Positions 19,564 to 29,085 are shown, counted from the first letter of the stretch. The stretch is 64,000 nt of DNA from JAHEFT01 sp963700705 (GCA_963700705.1 CAVOYQ010000005.1:1-64000); one strand, 5' to 3'. Notes: a model not told the origin generated them from the sequence alone. Numbers and translations are program-made.

Positions 19564-20610
19564 ATGTTTAAAAAGATAATCTATCTTATTGTTATTACAT
19601 GTTTTATATTCGTCATCGTTGGACTGTATCTGCCAAAAACCGTGCACGTGGAGCGCAGCATCGGTATCGACCGTCCTGCGCCCACGGTATTCACCCTGCT
19701 GAACGAATTCAGCACGTATTCCGAATGGTCGCCGTGGCTGGAGCGCGACCCGCATACCCTCTATCGGTACAGCGGCCCGGCCTCCGGGACGGGAGCCCGC
19801 ATGAACTGGACCGGCGATCCGCGATTGGTGGGCAGCGGTTGGCAGGAAATCACTGAGAGCACCCCCTGGTCCCTGGTCAGAATGCAGATGGAATTTGACC
19901 AGATGGGCAAAGCGTCTTCCTATTTTGAACTCGACCCGATCGGGAAGGGCGTGAACCTGACCTGGGGATTTGACATGGACCTCGTTGAAGGCCAGGAATT
20001 TTTCAGCGGGCTGATGATGAGGTATTTCGGCCTGTTTTTTGACGGTTGGATTGGCGCCGACTATGAACAGGGGCTGGCCCGCCTCAAGTCGTTTGCAGAA
20101 TCCCTTCCCCCGGGTGATTTTTCCGATATCGACGTGGCGATTGTCGACGTCGAACCGGTGGATATCCTGTATGTCGCAATGGGCAGCCGCGAATCGGCAG
20201 GGGGAATCGCCGCCGGCCTGGCCGCGGCCTACCGGGAAATTACCGCCCTGATGACGGAACAGTCGATCGACATGTTATCCCAGCCCATGGCGATTACCCG
20301 GGCCTGGGACGCTGAAGACTACGAGTTCAGCGCAGCCATTCCGGTGCCGCCCGTCGAAGTGGCGCTGAGCGGCCGCGTGCGCGCCGGCAAGTCGCCGGCC
20401 GGGCGCGCAGTGCGGGTGGTGCACCGGGGGCCTTATGACCGCATGCCGGCCAGCTATGAAAAACTGGCCGCCTACATGGCTGTCCATGGCCTCAAGGAAG
20501 GCCGCGTGTCCTGGGAACAGTATATTTCCGATCCCGCGAAAACCCCGCCAGAGGAGGCGGTTACCCACATCTATTTTCTGATCGATGATACGCCGCCGGA
20601 GCAGGACTGA
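19564..20610 (+). CDS. SRPBCC domain plus GyrI-like effector-binding domain fusion
   Basis: A 348-residue protein. Residues 1-25 form a signal anchor (IIYLIVITCFIFVIVGLYL), so the domains face the periplasm. Residues 30-175 resemble a polyketide cyclase/SRPBCC lipid-binding fold (VERSIGIDRPAPTVFTLLNE, YSEWSPW). Residues 190-345 resemble a GyrI-like small-molecule-binding domain (VDIEPVDI-type start, VRVVHRGPYDRMPASYEKL, a typical GyrI motif, and THIYFLID at the end). There is no DNA-binding domain, so it is not a transcription factor. Function unknown; ligand binding is inferred. Confidence 0.75.
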   Translation: MFKKIIYLIVITCFIFVIVGLYLPKTVHVERSIGIDRPAPTVFTLLNEFSTYSEWSPWLERDPHTLYRYSGPASGTGARMNWTGDPRLVGSGWQEITESTPWSLVRMQMEFDQMGKASSYFELDPIGKGVNLTWGFDMDLVEGQEFFSGLMMRYFGLFFDGWIGADYEQGLARLKSFAESLPPGDFSDIDVAIVDVEPVDILYVAMGSRESAGGIAAGLAAAYREITALMTEQSIDMLSQPMAITRAWDAEDYEFSAAIPVPPVEVALSGRVRAGKSPAGRAVRVVHRGPYDRMPASYEKLAAYMAVHGLKEGRVSWEQYISDPAKTPPEEAVTHIYFLIDDTPPEQD

Positions 20611-20613
20611 GCG

Positions 20614-21490
20614 TTGACACAGCGTATCAATATCATCGGATGCGGCCGGGCCGCCGGCAGCCTCGCCAGGCTCTGGGTGCAGGCGGGTTCGCGTGCGCAT
20701 CGGTTGCATCATGAACCGGAGCGAGGCCAGTTCGCAGCGGGCTGTTGAAAAAACCGGCGCCGGCAAACCGGTTGGCTGCCTGGAGGAAATGCAGCCCGCG
20801 GAGTTCTGGCTGATCGGCACCAACGACGACCAGGTCGAGCATGTGGCCCGGGCGATGGCGAGCCTGCGGGACAGCCGCTGGAAGGGTCGCTGGTTTTTCA
20901 CCTGGCCGGCCGTTTCGGCCTGGAGGTGCTGGAACCTTTGAAAATGAACGCGGTGGAGCTTGCTGCCCTGCACCCGGTGCGTTCGCTGACCGACTCGGCG
21001 CTGTCCCTGGACGGTTTTTCAGGTACCGCCTGCGTGGCGGAAGGCTCCGACCGCCGCGCTGGACGCACTGCAGCCCCTGGTCGTGTCGATCGGCGGAACC
21101 TGGCTGCCCGTTCAGGCGATCGACCGCGGTCTTTACCATGCCTCCGTCAGCATCATCAGCAACATCACCAAGGCGGTTGCCTGGAAGGCGCAAAAGTGGC
21201 AACGCAAGGCCGGGCTTCCGGAAGAAACGGCCCGCACCGTGACCCACCAGCTGCTGCAGAGCACGATGGAGGACCTGTTCCGCTCGGGTGCGCGACAATC
21301 CATCACCGGGCCGGTTGTCCGTGGCGACACCAGCACCATCGCCGCGCATATTGAAGCGATCCGGGCATCACACCCTGACGATGTCGAAATCTACCGGGTA
21401 CTGGCGAGAACGGTGCTGGAACTGGCGCAGGAGAGGGGCGACCTGGACGAAACGACCCTGGACCGGTTCAAAGAATTGCTCGGTGGCTGA
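20614..21490 (+). CDS. Rossmann-like DUF2520 domain protein, frame-interrupted
   Basis: TTG at 20614, three bases after the previous stop, begins QRINIIGCGRAAGSLARLW, a nucleotide-binding GxGxxG-type start. After shifts near 20690, 20890 and 21055 the frames give PAEFWLIGTNDDQVEHVA, VFHLAGRFGLEVLEPLK, LHPVRSLTDS and a helical C-terminal half (LYHASVSIISNITKAVAWKA, VVRGDTSTIAAHIEAI) ending at 21490. This order matches proteins annotated as Rossmann-like and DUF2520 domain, relatives of NADP-dependent F420 and ProC-type oxidoreductases. The reaction is unknown. Three frame breaks. Confidence 0.7.
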
Positions 21491-21559
21491 ACCGTCGCCC
21501 GGGCGTTACCAGCGTTCTGCGAAATGAACCCGGTCCCGCCAGCTTCCCAGTGGGCCGGG

Positions 21560-22231
21560 TCACTCAACCAGTTCCGCCAGTTTAAGCTCAAAGGTTTCCC
21601 GGGAGAGTTCCTGGGCTCCCATGCTGAACAGGTGCGGATTCGCCACCTGGCAATCCAGCATCCCGTAGCCCGATGCCTGCAATTGCCGGCACAACGCCAC
21701 CAGGGCCAGTTTGCTGGCGTCAGGTTCCAGGCTGAACATGGACTCGCCAAAAAATATCGAGCCCAGCGCCACTCCGTAAATGCCGCCCACCAGTTCATCG
21801 CTGTTCCAGACCTCCAGCGAATGGGCATGACCCAGCCGGTGCAGTTCAGAATAGGCCGTCATGACTTCCCGGGTGATCCAGGTCCCGCTTTCATGTTTTC
21901 TCGGACCGGCACACCCCTTGATGACGTCGCCGAAGGCAACATCCGCGGTCAGCTGGTAAAGCCCGCTGTTGTAGCGCCGGCGGGTGCGCTTTGAAAGATG
22001 CACCCGGTCCGGAAAAATGACGCAACGGGGCGCGGGGCTCCACCACAGGATCGGCTGACCCACCGTGTACCAGGGAAAAATTCCCACGCGGTACGCGTTC
22101 AGCAACCGCTCGGCCCGCAGGTCACCACCCCAGGCAAGCAGGCCATTGGGTGAATCGAGCGCCTCGGAGGTGGGCGGGAAGGGCGCCGAGGGGTCGTCTC
22201 CCAGTTGGTGCAGGTTGATCTTGCGGTTCAC
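21560..22231 (-). CDS. aat: Leucyl/phenylalanyl-tRNA--protein transferase
   Basis: Aat adds Leu or Phe to the N-terminus of proteins starting with Arg or Lys, marking them for ClpAP degradation in the N-degron pathway. The 223-residue protein has FPPTSEALDSPNGLLAWGG near the N-terminus, YRVGIFPWY, ILWWSPAPRCV, HSLEVWN and GGIYGVALGSIFFGESMFS, all family hallmarks. The GTG start at 22231 overlaps the stop of the upstream gene (GTGA), indicating coupling. Usual length. Confidence 0.95.
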   Translation of the reverse strand: MNRKINLHQLGDDPSAPFPPTSEALDSPNGLLAWGGDLRAERLLNAYRVGIFPWYTVGQPILWWSPAPRCVIFPDRVHLSKRTRRRYNSGLYQLTADVAFGDVIKGCAGPRKHESGTWITREVMTAYSELHRLGHAHSLEVWNSDELVGGIYGVALGSIFFGESMFSLEPDASKLALVALCRQLQASGYGMLDCQVANPHLFSMGAQELSRETFELKLAELVE

Positions 22232-23289
22232 GATTGATCCCGCCGGTACGGGCTGTGTTGCAGCAGTTCGTCACGGTAGTCATCGAGCCAGCCGGTCTCG
22301 CGGGAGAGAAACTCCGCAATGGCCTCCCGGAACGCGTTGTTACGGACGTAGTGGCAGGAACGCGTCCTGACCGGCATGAAACCGCGGCTGATCTTGTGCT
22401 CGCCCTGGGCCCCGGATTCGAACACCTCGATGCCGTTTTGAATGCAATATTCAATGCCCTGGTAGTAGGCGGCTTCGAAATGCAGTGCCGGGATGTCCCG
22501 GACACAGCCCCAGTACCTGCCGTACAGGCGGCCGCCCCCCTGTAAAAACAGGCTCATGGCGACCGGTTCGTCCCCCAACATGGCAAAAGAAACCAGCATG
22601 CGCTTTTGCAGGCCCTTGGCCAGACCGGCGAAAAACGCCTCGTTCAGCGCCGGGTGGTTGCCGTATGCCTGGAATGTCGCCTGGTAACAACGATGGATGA
22701 AGCGGATGTCACGGGCGTCGATGTCTGCTCCGGTTTTCCACTCGAAACGAATGCCGGCCCGCTCAACCGCTTGTCGTTCGCGCCGGATATTTTTTCGTTT
22801 GCGCGATTGCAGGCGGTCCAGAAAATCGCCGAACGAGGCATAACCGGGATTGTGCCAGTGGAATTGCCAGTCGGACCGCCTGAGCAGCCCGGAATCTTCC
22901 AGGGCGCTGGCGTCGCCGGCTGAGAGGAAATTGCAGTGCCAGGAGGAAAAACCGGATTGCCCGCATTCGTCAAGGGCCAGTTTGATCAGCCTTTGGCGAA
23001 GACCGGTCTCATCCGGATGCCCCCGGCGAATCAGCAGCCGGGGCCCGGTGACCGGAGAGTAGGGCACGGCGGTGAGCAACTTGGGGTAATAAGGCAGATT
23101 ATGCCGGTGGAAAGCGTCGGCCCAGGCCCAGTCAAAAACAAACTCGCCGTGGGAATGTGTCTTCAGGTAACCCGGGGCGAATGCGACCAATTCATCGTCC
23201 TGGTACAGCGCCAGGTGATGGGGCTGCCAGCCGGTGTGGGCGCCGATGGAGCCTGAAGACTCCAGCCCGGCCAGGAAGGCATGGGACAC
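22228..23289 (-). CDS. GNAT-fold peptidogalycan biosynthesis/DUF482-type protein
   Basis: A 353-residue protein of the DUF482 group, an acyl-CoA N-acyltransferase (GNAT/FemAB-like) fold often next to aat. Visible motifs are FVFDWAWADAFHRHNLPYYPKL, SVPYSPVTGPRLL (as VPYSPVTGPRLL), WHCNFLS, RKRKNIRRERQAV and YWGCVRDIPALHFEAAYYQGIEYC. The family usually has about 30-40 more residues at the N-terminus. Here the frame is open upstream (EISPRIITDFTSIDPVEWE, back toward the trxB stop) but contains no ATG, GTG or TTG until 23289, so the true start is probably disturbed. The natural substrate is unknown. Confidence 0.8.
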   Translation of the reverse strand: MSHAFLAGLESSGSIGAHTGWQPHHLALYQDDELVAFAPGYLKTHSHGEFVFDWAWADAFHRHNLPYYPKLLTAVPYSPVTGPRLLIRRGHPDETGLRQRLIKLALDECGQSGFSSWHCNFLSAGDASALEDSGLLRRSDWQFHWHNPGYASFGDFLDRLQSRKRKNIRRERQAVERAGIRFEWKTGADIDARDIRFIHRCYQATFQAYGNHPALNEAFFAGLAKGLQKRMLVSFAMLGDEPVAMSLFLQGGGRLYGRYWGCVRDIPALHFEAAYYQGIEYCIQNGIEVFESGAQGEHKISRGFMPVRTRSCHYVRNNAFREAIAEFLSRETGWLDDYRDELLQHSPYRRDQS

Positions 23290-23415
23290 AAACGGATTAT
23301 CCGCATGGTCCAGGCGTTCCCACTCAACCGGGTCGATCGACGTGAAGTCGGTGATAATGCGGGGAGAAATCTCCAGGGCTGTGGCCTTATGCGGAAGCGG
23401 GACTGTTACCAGCGG

Positions 23416-24369
23416 CTATTCCTGTTCATCCAGCCAGCGTTCTGCATCGAGCGCGGCCATGCAGCCGAAGCCGGCGGAAGTGACCGCCTGGCGGTATACG
23501 TGGTCGGCAACATCGCCCGCGGCAAACACCCCCGGCACGCTGGTTGCGGTGGCAAAGCCGTCGGTTCCACTGCGAATCTTGATGTAGCCGCCTTTCATGT
23601 CCAGTTGCCCTTCGAAAATGCCGGTGTTGGGGGAGTGGCCGACAGCAATGAAAACGCCCGCCAACTCCACTTCGGTGGCTTCACCGGTTTTGACGTTCTT
23701 CACGCGCATTCCGGTCACGCCGCTGTCGTCGCCCAGCACTTCGTCCAGTACGTGGTCCCACATGATCGTCACGTTGCCGTTTTTTTCGCGATCGAACAGC
23801 CGGTCCTGCAGGATTTTTTCCGATCTGAACTCGTCGCGGCGGTGCACCACGACGACCTCCGACGCGATGTTCGAAAGGTAGAGCGCTTCCTCAACCGCGG
23901 TATTGCCGCCGCCGATCACGGCCACTTTCCGGCCGCGGTAAAAAAAGCCGTCACAGGTCGCGCAGGCGGATACGCCCTTGCCCTTGAAAGCCTCCTCGGA
24001 CGGGAGCCCGAGGTACTTGGCGCTGGCGCCGGTAGCGATCACGATCGCATCGGCCGTATAAACTCCGCTGTCGCCTTCCAGGCGGAAAGGGCGCTGGCCC
24101 AGGTCGGCTGTATGGATGTGATCGAAAAGAATCTCGGCATCAAACCGCTCCGTGTGCTCGAGCATGTTTTGCATGAGCTCAGGACCCTGCAGTTCAGCGC
24201 TTCCACCCGGCCAATTCTCCACTTCCGTGGTGGTCATCAGCTGGCCGCCCTGCTCAATGCCCGTGATGATTACCGGTTTCAGATTGGCGCGCGCGCCATA
24301 GATCGCCGCCGTGTAACCGGCAGGTCCTGACCCGATAATCAGGAATCGGCAGTGCCTGGCCTCGCTCAT
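23416..24369 (-). CDS. trxB: Thioredoxin-disulfide reductase
   Basis: TrxB passes electrons from NADPH through FAD to thioredoxin in the cytoplasm. The 317-residue protein has the FAD site IIGSGPAGYTAAIY (11-24), the redox pair CATC at 136-139, the NADPH site VIGGGNTAVEEALYLS and the C-terminal FAD motif GVFAAGDVAD. Length and order are standard. It is transcribed divergently from ftsK across an ~160-base gap, with a TATAATCG-like A/T-rich stretch near 24370-24410. Confidence 0.96.
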   Translation of the reverse strand: MSEARHCRFLIIGSGPAGYTAAIYGARANLKPVIITGIEQGGQLMTTTEVENWPGGSAELQGPELMQNMLEHTERFDAEILFDHIHTADLGQRPFRLEGDSGVYTADAIVIATGASAKYLGLPSEEAFKGKGVSACATCDGFFYRGRKVAVIGGGNTAVEEALYLSNIASEVVVVHRRDEFRSEKILQDRLFDREKNGNVTIMWDHVLDEVLGDDSGVTGMRVKNVKTGEATEVELAGVFIAVGHSPNTGIFEGQLDMKGGYIKIRSGTDGFATATSVPGVFAAGDVADHVYRQAVTSAGFGCMAALDAERWLDEQE

Positions 24370-24531
24370 GTATAATCGCTCCTGTTTGATGGCTTATATA
24401 CTGGGTCAATTATGGCGTTGAAAATCGACGCTGAATCCAGCGAGCCTTTGGATTTATTATGAGCAGCGCTGAAAACTCCGTACTAATGGATCAGGGACTG
24501 CCTGATAATAAATCTGACAAGGAAGATCAGC

Positions 24532-26856
24532 TTGCCGCAAGCAAAAAAGAAATCCATCAGCGCCATGCCGGACGTGAACCAGGTAGCGCACCGCCTCAGT
24601 GAAAGTTTTTTCATCCTGACCATTCTGCTGGCAGTCTACCTGGTTGCCTGCCTGGCCAGTTATACCCCGACCGACCCGGGGCCGTTCAATGCCGTGGCGA
24701 GTGCACAGGTACACAACATCGGGCGCATACTCGGCGCCTGGCTGGCCAATTTTTTCCTGTTCCTGACCGGCTACCTGGCCTACACGTTGCCCTTGCTGCT
24801 GGTTTTTATCGGCTGGCTGGTTTATGACCGGGCCGGCCGTCCGCTTGAAAAAGCCACACCGATGGAATGGCTGGCCCGGCTGACCGGGTTGCTGCTGTTC
24901 ATTCTGTCCGCCAGCGGCCTGGCGCACATGCACACTTTGCCGCCCGCGGGATCGATGCCGGCCGGCGGCGGCGGTGTGATCGGCCTGCAAATTTCCACGC
25001 CATTGTTGCAAACCACCGGCGCCCTGGGCACGACGCTGTTCCTGTTGTCCATGTTCCTGGTGGGCCTGACGCTGTTCGCCGGCATTTCCTGGTTCCGCGT
25101 GATGGACTTGACCGGCCGGTATACGCTGGCCGCCCTGACCTGGATCGCCACCACCGTGGCCGGCATGCGGGACTGGCTGGCGGGCCGGCGGGCCAAGGCT
25201 GAACGGGGCGAGGTCAGGAAAGCAGACTCGGTGCGGCAGAAGACCAAACCGCAGCTCAAGATCGAGCCCCAGATCGTGATACCGGAAAGCATGGCCAGCG
25301 ACCGTTCAAAGCGGGAAAAGCAACAACCCCTGTTCAAGAACCTGCCGGCCGGATCTTTGCCGCCACTGGAACTCCTGGATGACCCGCCGGAACAGACGGT
25401 GGGTTACAGCACCGAGGTGCTGGAGGCATTGTCACGGCAGGTTGAGCTCAAACTGGCGGACTTCGGTGTCCAGGCGGACGTGGTCGAAGTACACCCCGGC
25501 CCGGTCATCACGCGCTTCGAATTGCAGCCCGCTGCGGGCGTTAAATCGGCCCAGATCACCAACCTGGTGAAGGACCTCGCCCGCGGGCTCAGCGTGATCT
25601 CGGTGCGCATCGTTGAAGTCATTCCCGGCAAAACCACGATCGGGCTGGAAATCCCGAATGCGGTCCGGAACACGGTTTTCCTGTCTGAAATCATACGGTC
25701 CGAAGTATTCGAACGCTCGACTTCGCCGCTGACCCTGGCGCTCGGAAAAAGCATCGGAGGCAACCCGGTGATCGCCGACATTGCAAAAATGCCGCATGTG
25801 CTGGTCGCCGGCACCACCGGTTCCGGCAAATCGGTTGCGCTCAATGCAATGATCCTGAGCCTGTTGTACAAGTCCACGGCGGAACAGGTCCGGCTGATCA
25901 TGATCGACCCCAAGATGCTGGAACTGTCGGTGTACGACGGTATCCCGCACCTGCTGGCGCCGGTCGTGACCGACATGAAAGAAGCGGCCAACGCCTTGCG
26001 CTGGTGCGTGGCGGAAATGGAACGCCGCTACCGCCTGATGGCCTCGCTGGGCGTGCGTAACCTGTCCGGTTACAACAAGAAGGTCAAGGACGCCGCGGAA
26101 AAAGGTGAGCCGCTGAAGGACCCGATCTGGAAGCCGCAATTCCCGGACGTGCCCGAAGAGCGGCCCGACCTGCAGAGCATTCCGTATATCGTGGTCGTCA
26201 TCGACGAGTTTGCCGACCTGATGATGATCGTCGGCAAGAAAATCGAGGAACTGATCGCCAGGATCGCGCAAAAGGCGAGGGCGGCCGGCATCCACCTGAT
26301 CGTGGCCACGCAAAGGCCTTCGGTGGACGTCATCACCGGCCTGATCAAGGCCAATATCCCGGCCCGTATCGGCTTCCAGGTTTCATCAAGGGTGGATTCG
26401 CGCACGATCCTCGACCAGATGGGCGCGGAACAGTTGCTCGGGCATGGCGACATGCTCTACCTGCCACCGGGCTCGGCGTTGCCGGAACGCATCCACGGGG
26501 CTTTCGTCGGTGACAGCGAGGTACATGCCATCGTCAAGTACCTGAAGCAGTTCGGGGAACCGGATTACATCGAGGAAGTCTTAAACGAAACGCAGTTGAC
26601 GTCGGATGGCATGTCCATCGGCGCCACCGGGCTGCCGGAATCGGTTGATGCGGAGCAGGACGAACTCTACGACCATGCGGTGGCTTTTGTCACCGAGTCG
26701 CGGCGCGCGTCCATTTCCAGCGTCCAACGCCAGTTACGCATCGGCTACAACCGGGCTGCACGCCTGGTGGAAGAAATGGAAGCGGCGGGAATTGTCAGCC
26801 CGCCGGAGCACAACGGACAGCGGGAAGTCCTTGCCCCGCCGCCGCCCAGGGACTGA
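24532..26856 (+). CDS. ftsK: DNA translocase FtsK
   Basis: FtsK anchors at the division septum and pumps DNA toward dif for chromosome dimer resolution. Four membrane segments lie in residues 20-190. The linker is short (about 60 residues). The motor has Walker A GTTGSGKS (25810-25833), Walker B VVVIDEFADLMM and the conserved ATQRPSVDVITG. The gamma domain (last ~65 residues, AVAFVTESRRASISSVQRQL) reads KOPS. I chose TTG 24532 because AAGGAAG lies 6 bases upstream; ATG 24565 lacks an SD. The ATG at 24459 opens a different frame that would need a shift to join. At 774 residues it is compact. Confidence 0.93.
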   Translation: MPQAKKKSISAMPDVNQVAHRLSESFFILTILLAVYLVACLASYTPTDPGPFNAVASAQVHNIGRILGAWLANFFLFLTGYLAYTLPLLLVFIGWLVYDRAGRPLEKATPMEWLARLTGLLLFILSASGLAHMHTLPPAGSMPAGGGGVIGLQISTPLLQTTGALGTTLFLLSMFLVGLTLFAGISWFRVMDLTGRYTLAALTWIATTVAGMRDWLAGRRAKAERGEVRKADSVRQKTKPQLKIEPQIVIPESMASDRSKREKQQPLFKNLPAGSLPPLELLDDPPEQTVGYSTEVLEALSRQVELKLADFGVQADVVEVHPGPVITRFELQPAAGVKSAQITNLVKDLARGLSVISVRIVEVIPGKTTIGLEIPNAVRNTVFLSEIIRSEVFERSTSPLTLALGKSIGGNPVIADIAKMPHVLVAGTTGSGKSVALNAMILSLLYKSTAEQVRLIMIDPKMLELSVYDGIPHLLAPVVTDMKEAANALRWCVAEMERRYRLMASLGVRNLSGYNKKVKDAAEKGEPLKDPIWKPQFPDVPEERPDLQSIPYIVVVIDEFADLMMIVGKKIEELIARIAQKARAAGIHLIVATQRPSVDVITGLIKANIPARIGFQVSSRVDSRTILDQMGAEQLLGHGDMLYLPPGSALPERIHGAFVGDSEVHAIVKYLKQFGEPDYIEEVLNETQLTSDGMSIGATGLPESVDAEQDELYDHAVAFVTESRRASISSVQRQLRIGYNRAARLVEEMEAAGIVSPPEHNGQREVLAPPPPRD

Positions 26857-26890
26857 CTCAACCCGTCAACCCGGAGAACAATGCATCAAG

Positions 26891-27526
26891 ATGAAAAGAA
26901 TTCTGTCAGTCGCCGTTTTGCTGTTCTGCAGCCTGGTGTGTTCAGGCCTGGCCCAGGCGCAGACCGCACGCGCCCAGCTGGACCGTTTTTCAGACGGGCT
27001 GGAAACGCTGTACGCGAAGTTTGAACAACAGGTCATCGGCTCCGATGGCGTTGCCACCGACCGCAGTTCCGGTGAGGTCTGGCTGAGCCGGCCGCGCCTG
27101 TTCCGTTGGGAATACGGCGGGGACTTTCCGGAGCTGGTCGTCGCCGACGGCAAGAACATCTGGATTTACGATGAAGAACTGGAGCAGGTCACGGTAAAAG
27201 ACCAGGACCAGGCCGCCGTGGATTCCCCGCTGACCCTGTTGACCGACCCGGGCCGGCTGGACGCCCAGTTCGACGTCAGTGAGGCAGGCGAGTCCGATCA
27301 GTGGCAATTGCTGGAATTGCGCCCGAAAGACAGCAACGCTGATTTCGAACGAATCCTGCTCGGCATGCACGATGACTCGCTGCTTTTGATGGTCATGGAA
27401 GATGCGTTTGGCCTGCGCACGGAAATTACTTTCGGGATGATACAGAGAAACCCGAAGCTGGATTCCGGCCTGTTTTCTTTCGAGCCGCCTGAATCCGCTG
27501 ATGTCATCGGCGAAATTCAACGGTAA
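26891..27526 (+). CDS. lolA: Outer-membrane lipoprotein carrier protein LolA
   Basis: LolA shuttles lipoproteins from the LolCDE-type exporter across the periplasm to LolB. The start MKRILSVAVLLFCSLVCSG begins a signal peptide cleaved near AQAQT; an earlier ATG at 26881 is out of frame. The mature protein has LDRFSDGLETLYAKFEQQV, SSGEVWLSRPRLFRWEY, GKNIWIYDEELEQVTVK and SPLTLLTDPGRL, the pattern of the LolA convex fold. Length of 211 residues is normal. It sits between ftsK and serS, a common order in Gammaproteobacteria, but the usual rarA gene is absent between lolA and serS. Confidence 0.93.
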   Translation: MKRILSVAVLLFCSLVCSGLAQAQTARAQLDRFSDGLETLYAKFEQQVIGSDGVATDRSSGEVWLSRPRLFRWEYGGDFPELVVADGKNIWIYDEELEQVTVKDQDQAAVDSPLTLLTDPGRLDAQFDVSEAGESDQWQLLELRPKDSNADFERILLGMHDDSLLLMVMEDAFGLRTEITFGMIQRNPKLDSGLFSFEPPESADVIGEIQR

Positions 27527-27556
27527 AATATCCCGTTTGAACCGAAGAAAAATCTC

Positions 27557-28831
27557 ATGCTTGATCCTCAATTACTAAGAGCCGACCCCGAATCGGTAGC
27601 TGCAGCACTCACGCCCCGCGGATACACGCTGGACGTTTCCGCCTGGCGTGAACTGGAAACACGACGGAAGGACCTTCAGATTCGTGTCCAGGACCTGCAA
27701 AACCAGAAAAACCAGAGCGCCAAAGCCGTTGGCATGGCCAAGGGGCGCGGCGAAGACATCCAGCCCCTGCTGGACGAAATAAAGCACCTGGGCGAGGAAC
27801 TGGGCCAGGTGGAATCGGAATTCTCCCGGGTTCACGACGAGCAACAGGCCTGGTTGATGGTCATGCCGAACCTGGCGTTGCCGGAAGTTCCGGTTGGCAA
27901 GGACGAACACGACAACGTGGAAATCCGGCGCTGGGGCGAACCGACGGAATTTGATTTCGAGCCGCGGGATCATGTCGAACTGGGTGGCATGAACGGCCTG
28001 ATGGACTCCGAAGCCGCCGCCAAGCTGGCCGGGGCCCGTTTCACCGTGCTCAAAGGCAAGCTGTCGCGGCTGCACCGGGCGCTGGCCCAGTTCATGCTCG
28101 ACGTGCACACCACCGAGCACGGCTACACCGAAATGTACCTGCCGTACCTGGTCAACCCGGAAACCATGACGGGAACCGGCCAGTTGCCCAAGTTCGGCGA
28201 AGACGCGTTTGCCACGACCGATGAGCCGCCGCGCTACCTGGTGCCGACGGCCGAGGTTCCGATGACCAACCTGGTTGCCGGTGAAATCATCGACAACGCC
28301 GACATGCCGTTGAAATTCACTTCGCAAACGCCCTGTTTCCGCCGGGAGGCCGGTTCCTACGGCCAGGACACCCGCGGCATGATCCGCCAGCACCAGTTCG
28401 AAAAAGTGGAATTGGTGCAGATCACCCGGCCGGAAGAATCGACGGCCGCGCTGGATGAACTGACCGGTCACGCGGAATCCATCCTGCAGCGCCTGGGCCT
28501 GCCGTACCGCACCGTGGTGCTGTGCACCGGGGACATGGGCTTTGCCGCCGCGAAAACGCACGACATCGAAGTCTGGCTGCCGGGGCAGGGCACCTACCGG
28601 GAGATCTCCTCCTGCAGCGTCTGCACGGATTTCCAGGCCCGCCGGATGAAAGCCCGCTGGCGTAACCCGGAAACCGGCAAACCGGAACTGGTGCACACCC
28701 TGAACGGCTCAGGCCTGGCCGTCGGCAGGACCCTGATCGCCGTGATGGAAAACTACCAGCAACAGGATGGCTCCATCCGGGTGCCGGAAGTCCTGCAGCC
28801 CTATATGGGCGGCCTGGAGGTTATTTCGTAG
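27557..28831 (+). CDS. serS: Seryl-tRNA synthetase
   Basis: SerS charges tRNA-Ser and, before selenocysteine synthesis, tRNA-Sec. The 424-residue enzyme begins MLDPQLLRADPESVAAAL and has the N-terminal tRNA-binding coiled coil (residues 30-105). The class II core has motif 2 (FRREAGSYGQDTRGM) and motif 3 (NGSGLAVGRTLIAVMENYQ). The TAG stop at 28829-28831 lies inside the left arm of a REP palindrome, so the repeat abuts or truncates the gene end. The C-terminal residues (YMGGLEVIS) are nevertheless of normal length. Confidence 0.96.
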   Translation: MLDPQLLRADPESVAAALTPRGYTLDVSAWRELETRRKDLQIRVQDLQNQKNQSAKAVGMAKGRGEDIQPLLDEIKHLGEELGQVESEFSRVHDEQQAWLMVMPNLALPEVPVGKDEHDNVEIRRWGEPTEFDFEPRDHVELGGMNGLMDSEAAAKLAGARFTVLKGKLSRLHRALAQFMLDVHTTEHGYTEMYLPYLVNPETMTGTGQLPKFGEDAFATTDEPPRYLVPTAEVPMTNLVAGEIIDNADMPLKFTSQTPCFRREAGSYGQDTRGMIRQHQFEKVELVQITRPEESTAALDELTGHAESILQRLGLPYRTVVLCTGDMGFAAAKTHDIEVWLPGQGTYREISSCSVCTDFQARRMKARWRNPETGKPELVHTLNGSGLAVGRTLIAVMENYQQQDGSIRVPEVLQPYMGGLEVIS

Positions 28832-28888
28832 GAGCGAATTCATTCGCGATTGAGGGCTTTAAAAAATCGCGAATGAATTCGCTCCTAC
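28828..28888. repeat. REP-type palindrome overlapping the serS stop codon
   Basis: Perfect 23-base arms (28828-28850 and 28866-28888) flank a 15-base loop. The arms begin GTAGGAGCG and share the GTAGGAGCG-N-ATT-N-AT-N-CGCGA layout with the element at 14595-14647. The TAG of serS is bases 2-4 of the left arm. A stable hairpin here could terminate or stabilise the serS message. Confidence 0.85.
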
Positions 28889-28896
28889 AAAAAGGA

Positions 28897-29076
28897 TTAA
28901 ACCAGCGAGATCAACACCAGAATAAACAACACCACCACGGCCATTGGCAGGATAAACCCCATCCAGTCGCTGATGCTGCCTTTGGGTGAGTTTTTGGCCA
29001 TTCTCCTGGCTGAAGGCAAAATCAGGAAGAACATGGCAACCAGGGCGACTGCAGAGGCAATTTTCAGCCAATCCAT
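28897..29076 (-). CDS. 59-residue two-helix membrane protein
   Basis: The ATG at 29076 has a good ribosome site (AAGGAA, 7 bases upstream) and gives MDWLKIASAVALVAMFFLIL, a first membrane helix. A short charged loop follows (PSARRMAKNSPKGSISDW), then a second helix (MGFILPMAVVVLFILVLISLV). The loop is basic, so it is probably cytoplasmic. I do not recognise a named family. It lies immediately downstream of a terminator on the same strand and before the serS REP palindrome, so how it is transcribed is not obvious. Confidence 0.7.
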   Translation of the reverse strand: MDWLKIASAVALVAMFFLILPSARRMAKNSPKGSISDWMGFILPMAVVVLFILVLISLV

Positions 29077-29085
29077 AAGCGGTTC

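Noticed and set aside
23281..24330. 349-residue open frame opposite trxB
   Set aside because: trxB is intact on the other strand with CATC and both nucleotide sites; the opposite frame has no family features.
27575..28696. 373-residue open frame opposite serS
   Set aside because: Antisense shadow of an intact, fully motif-bearing synthetase; no ribosome site or domain.
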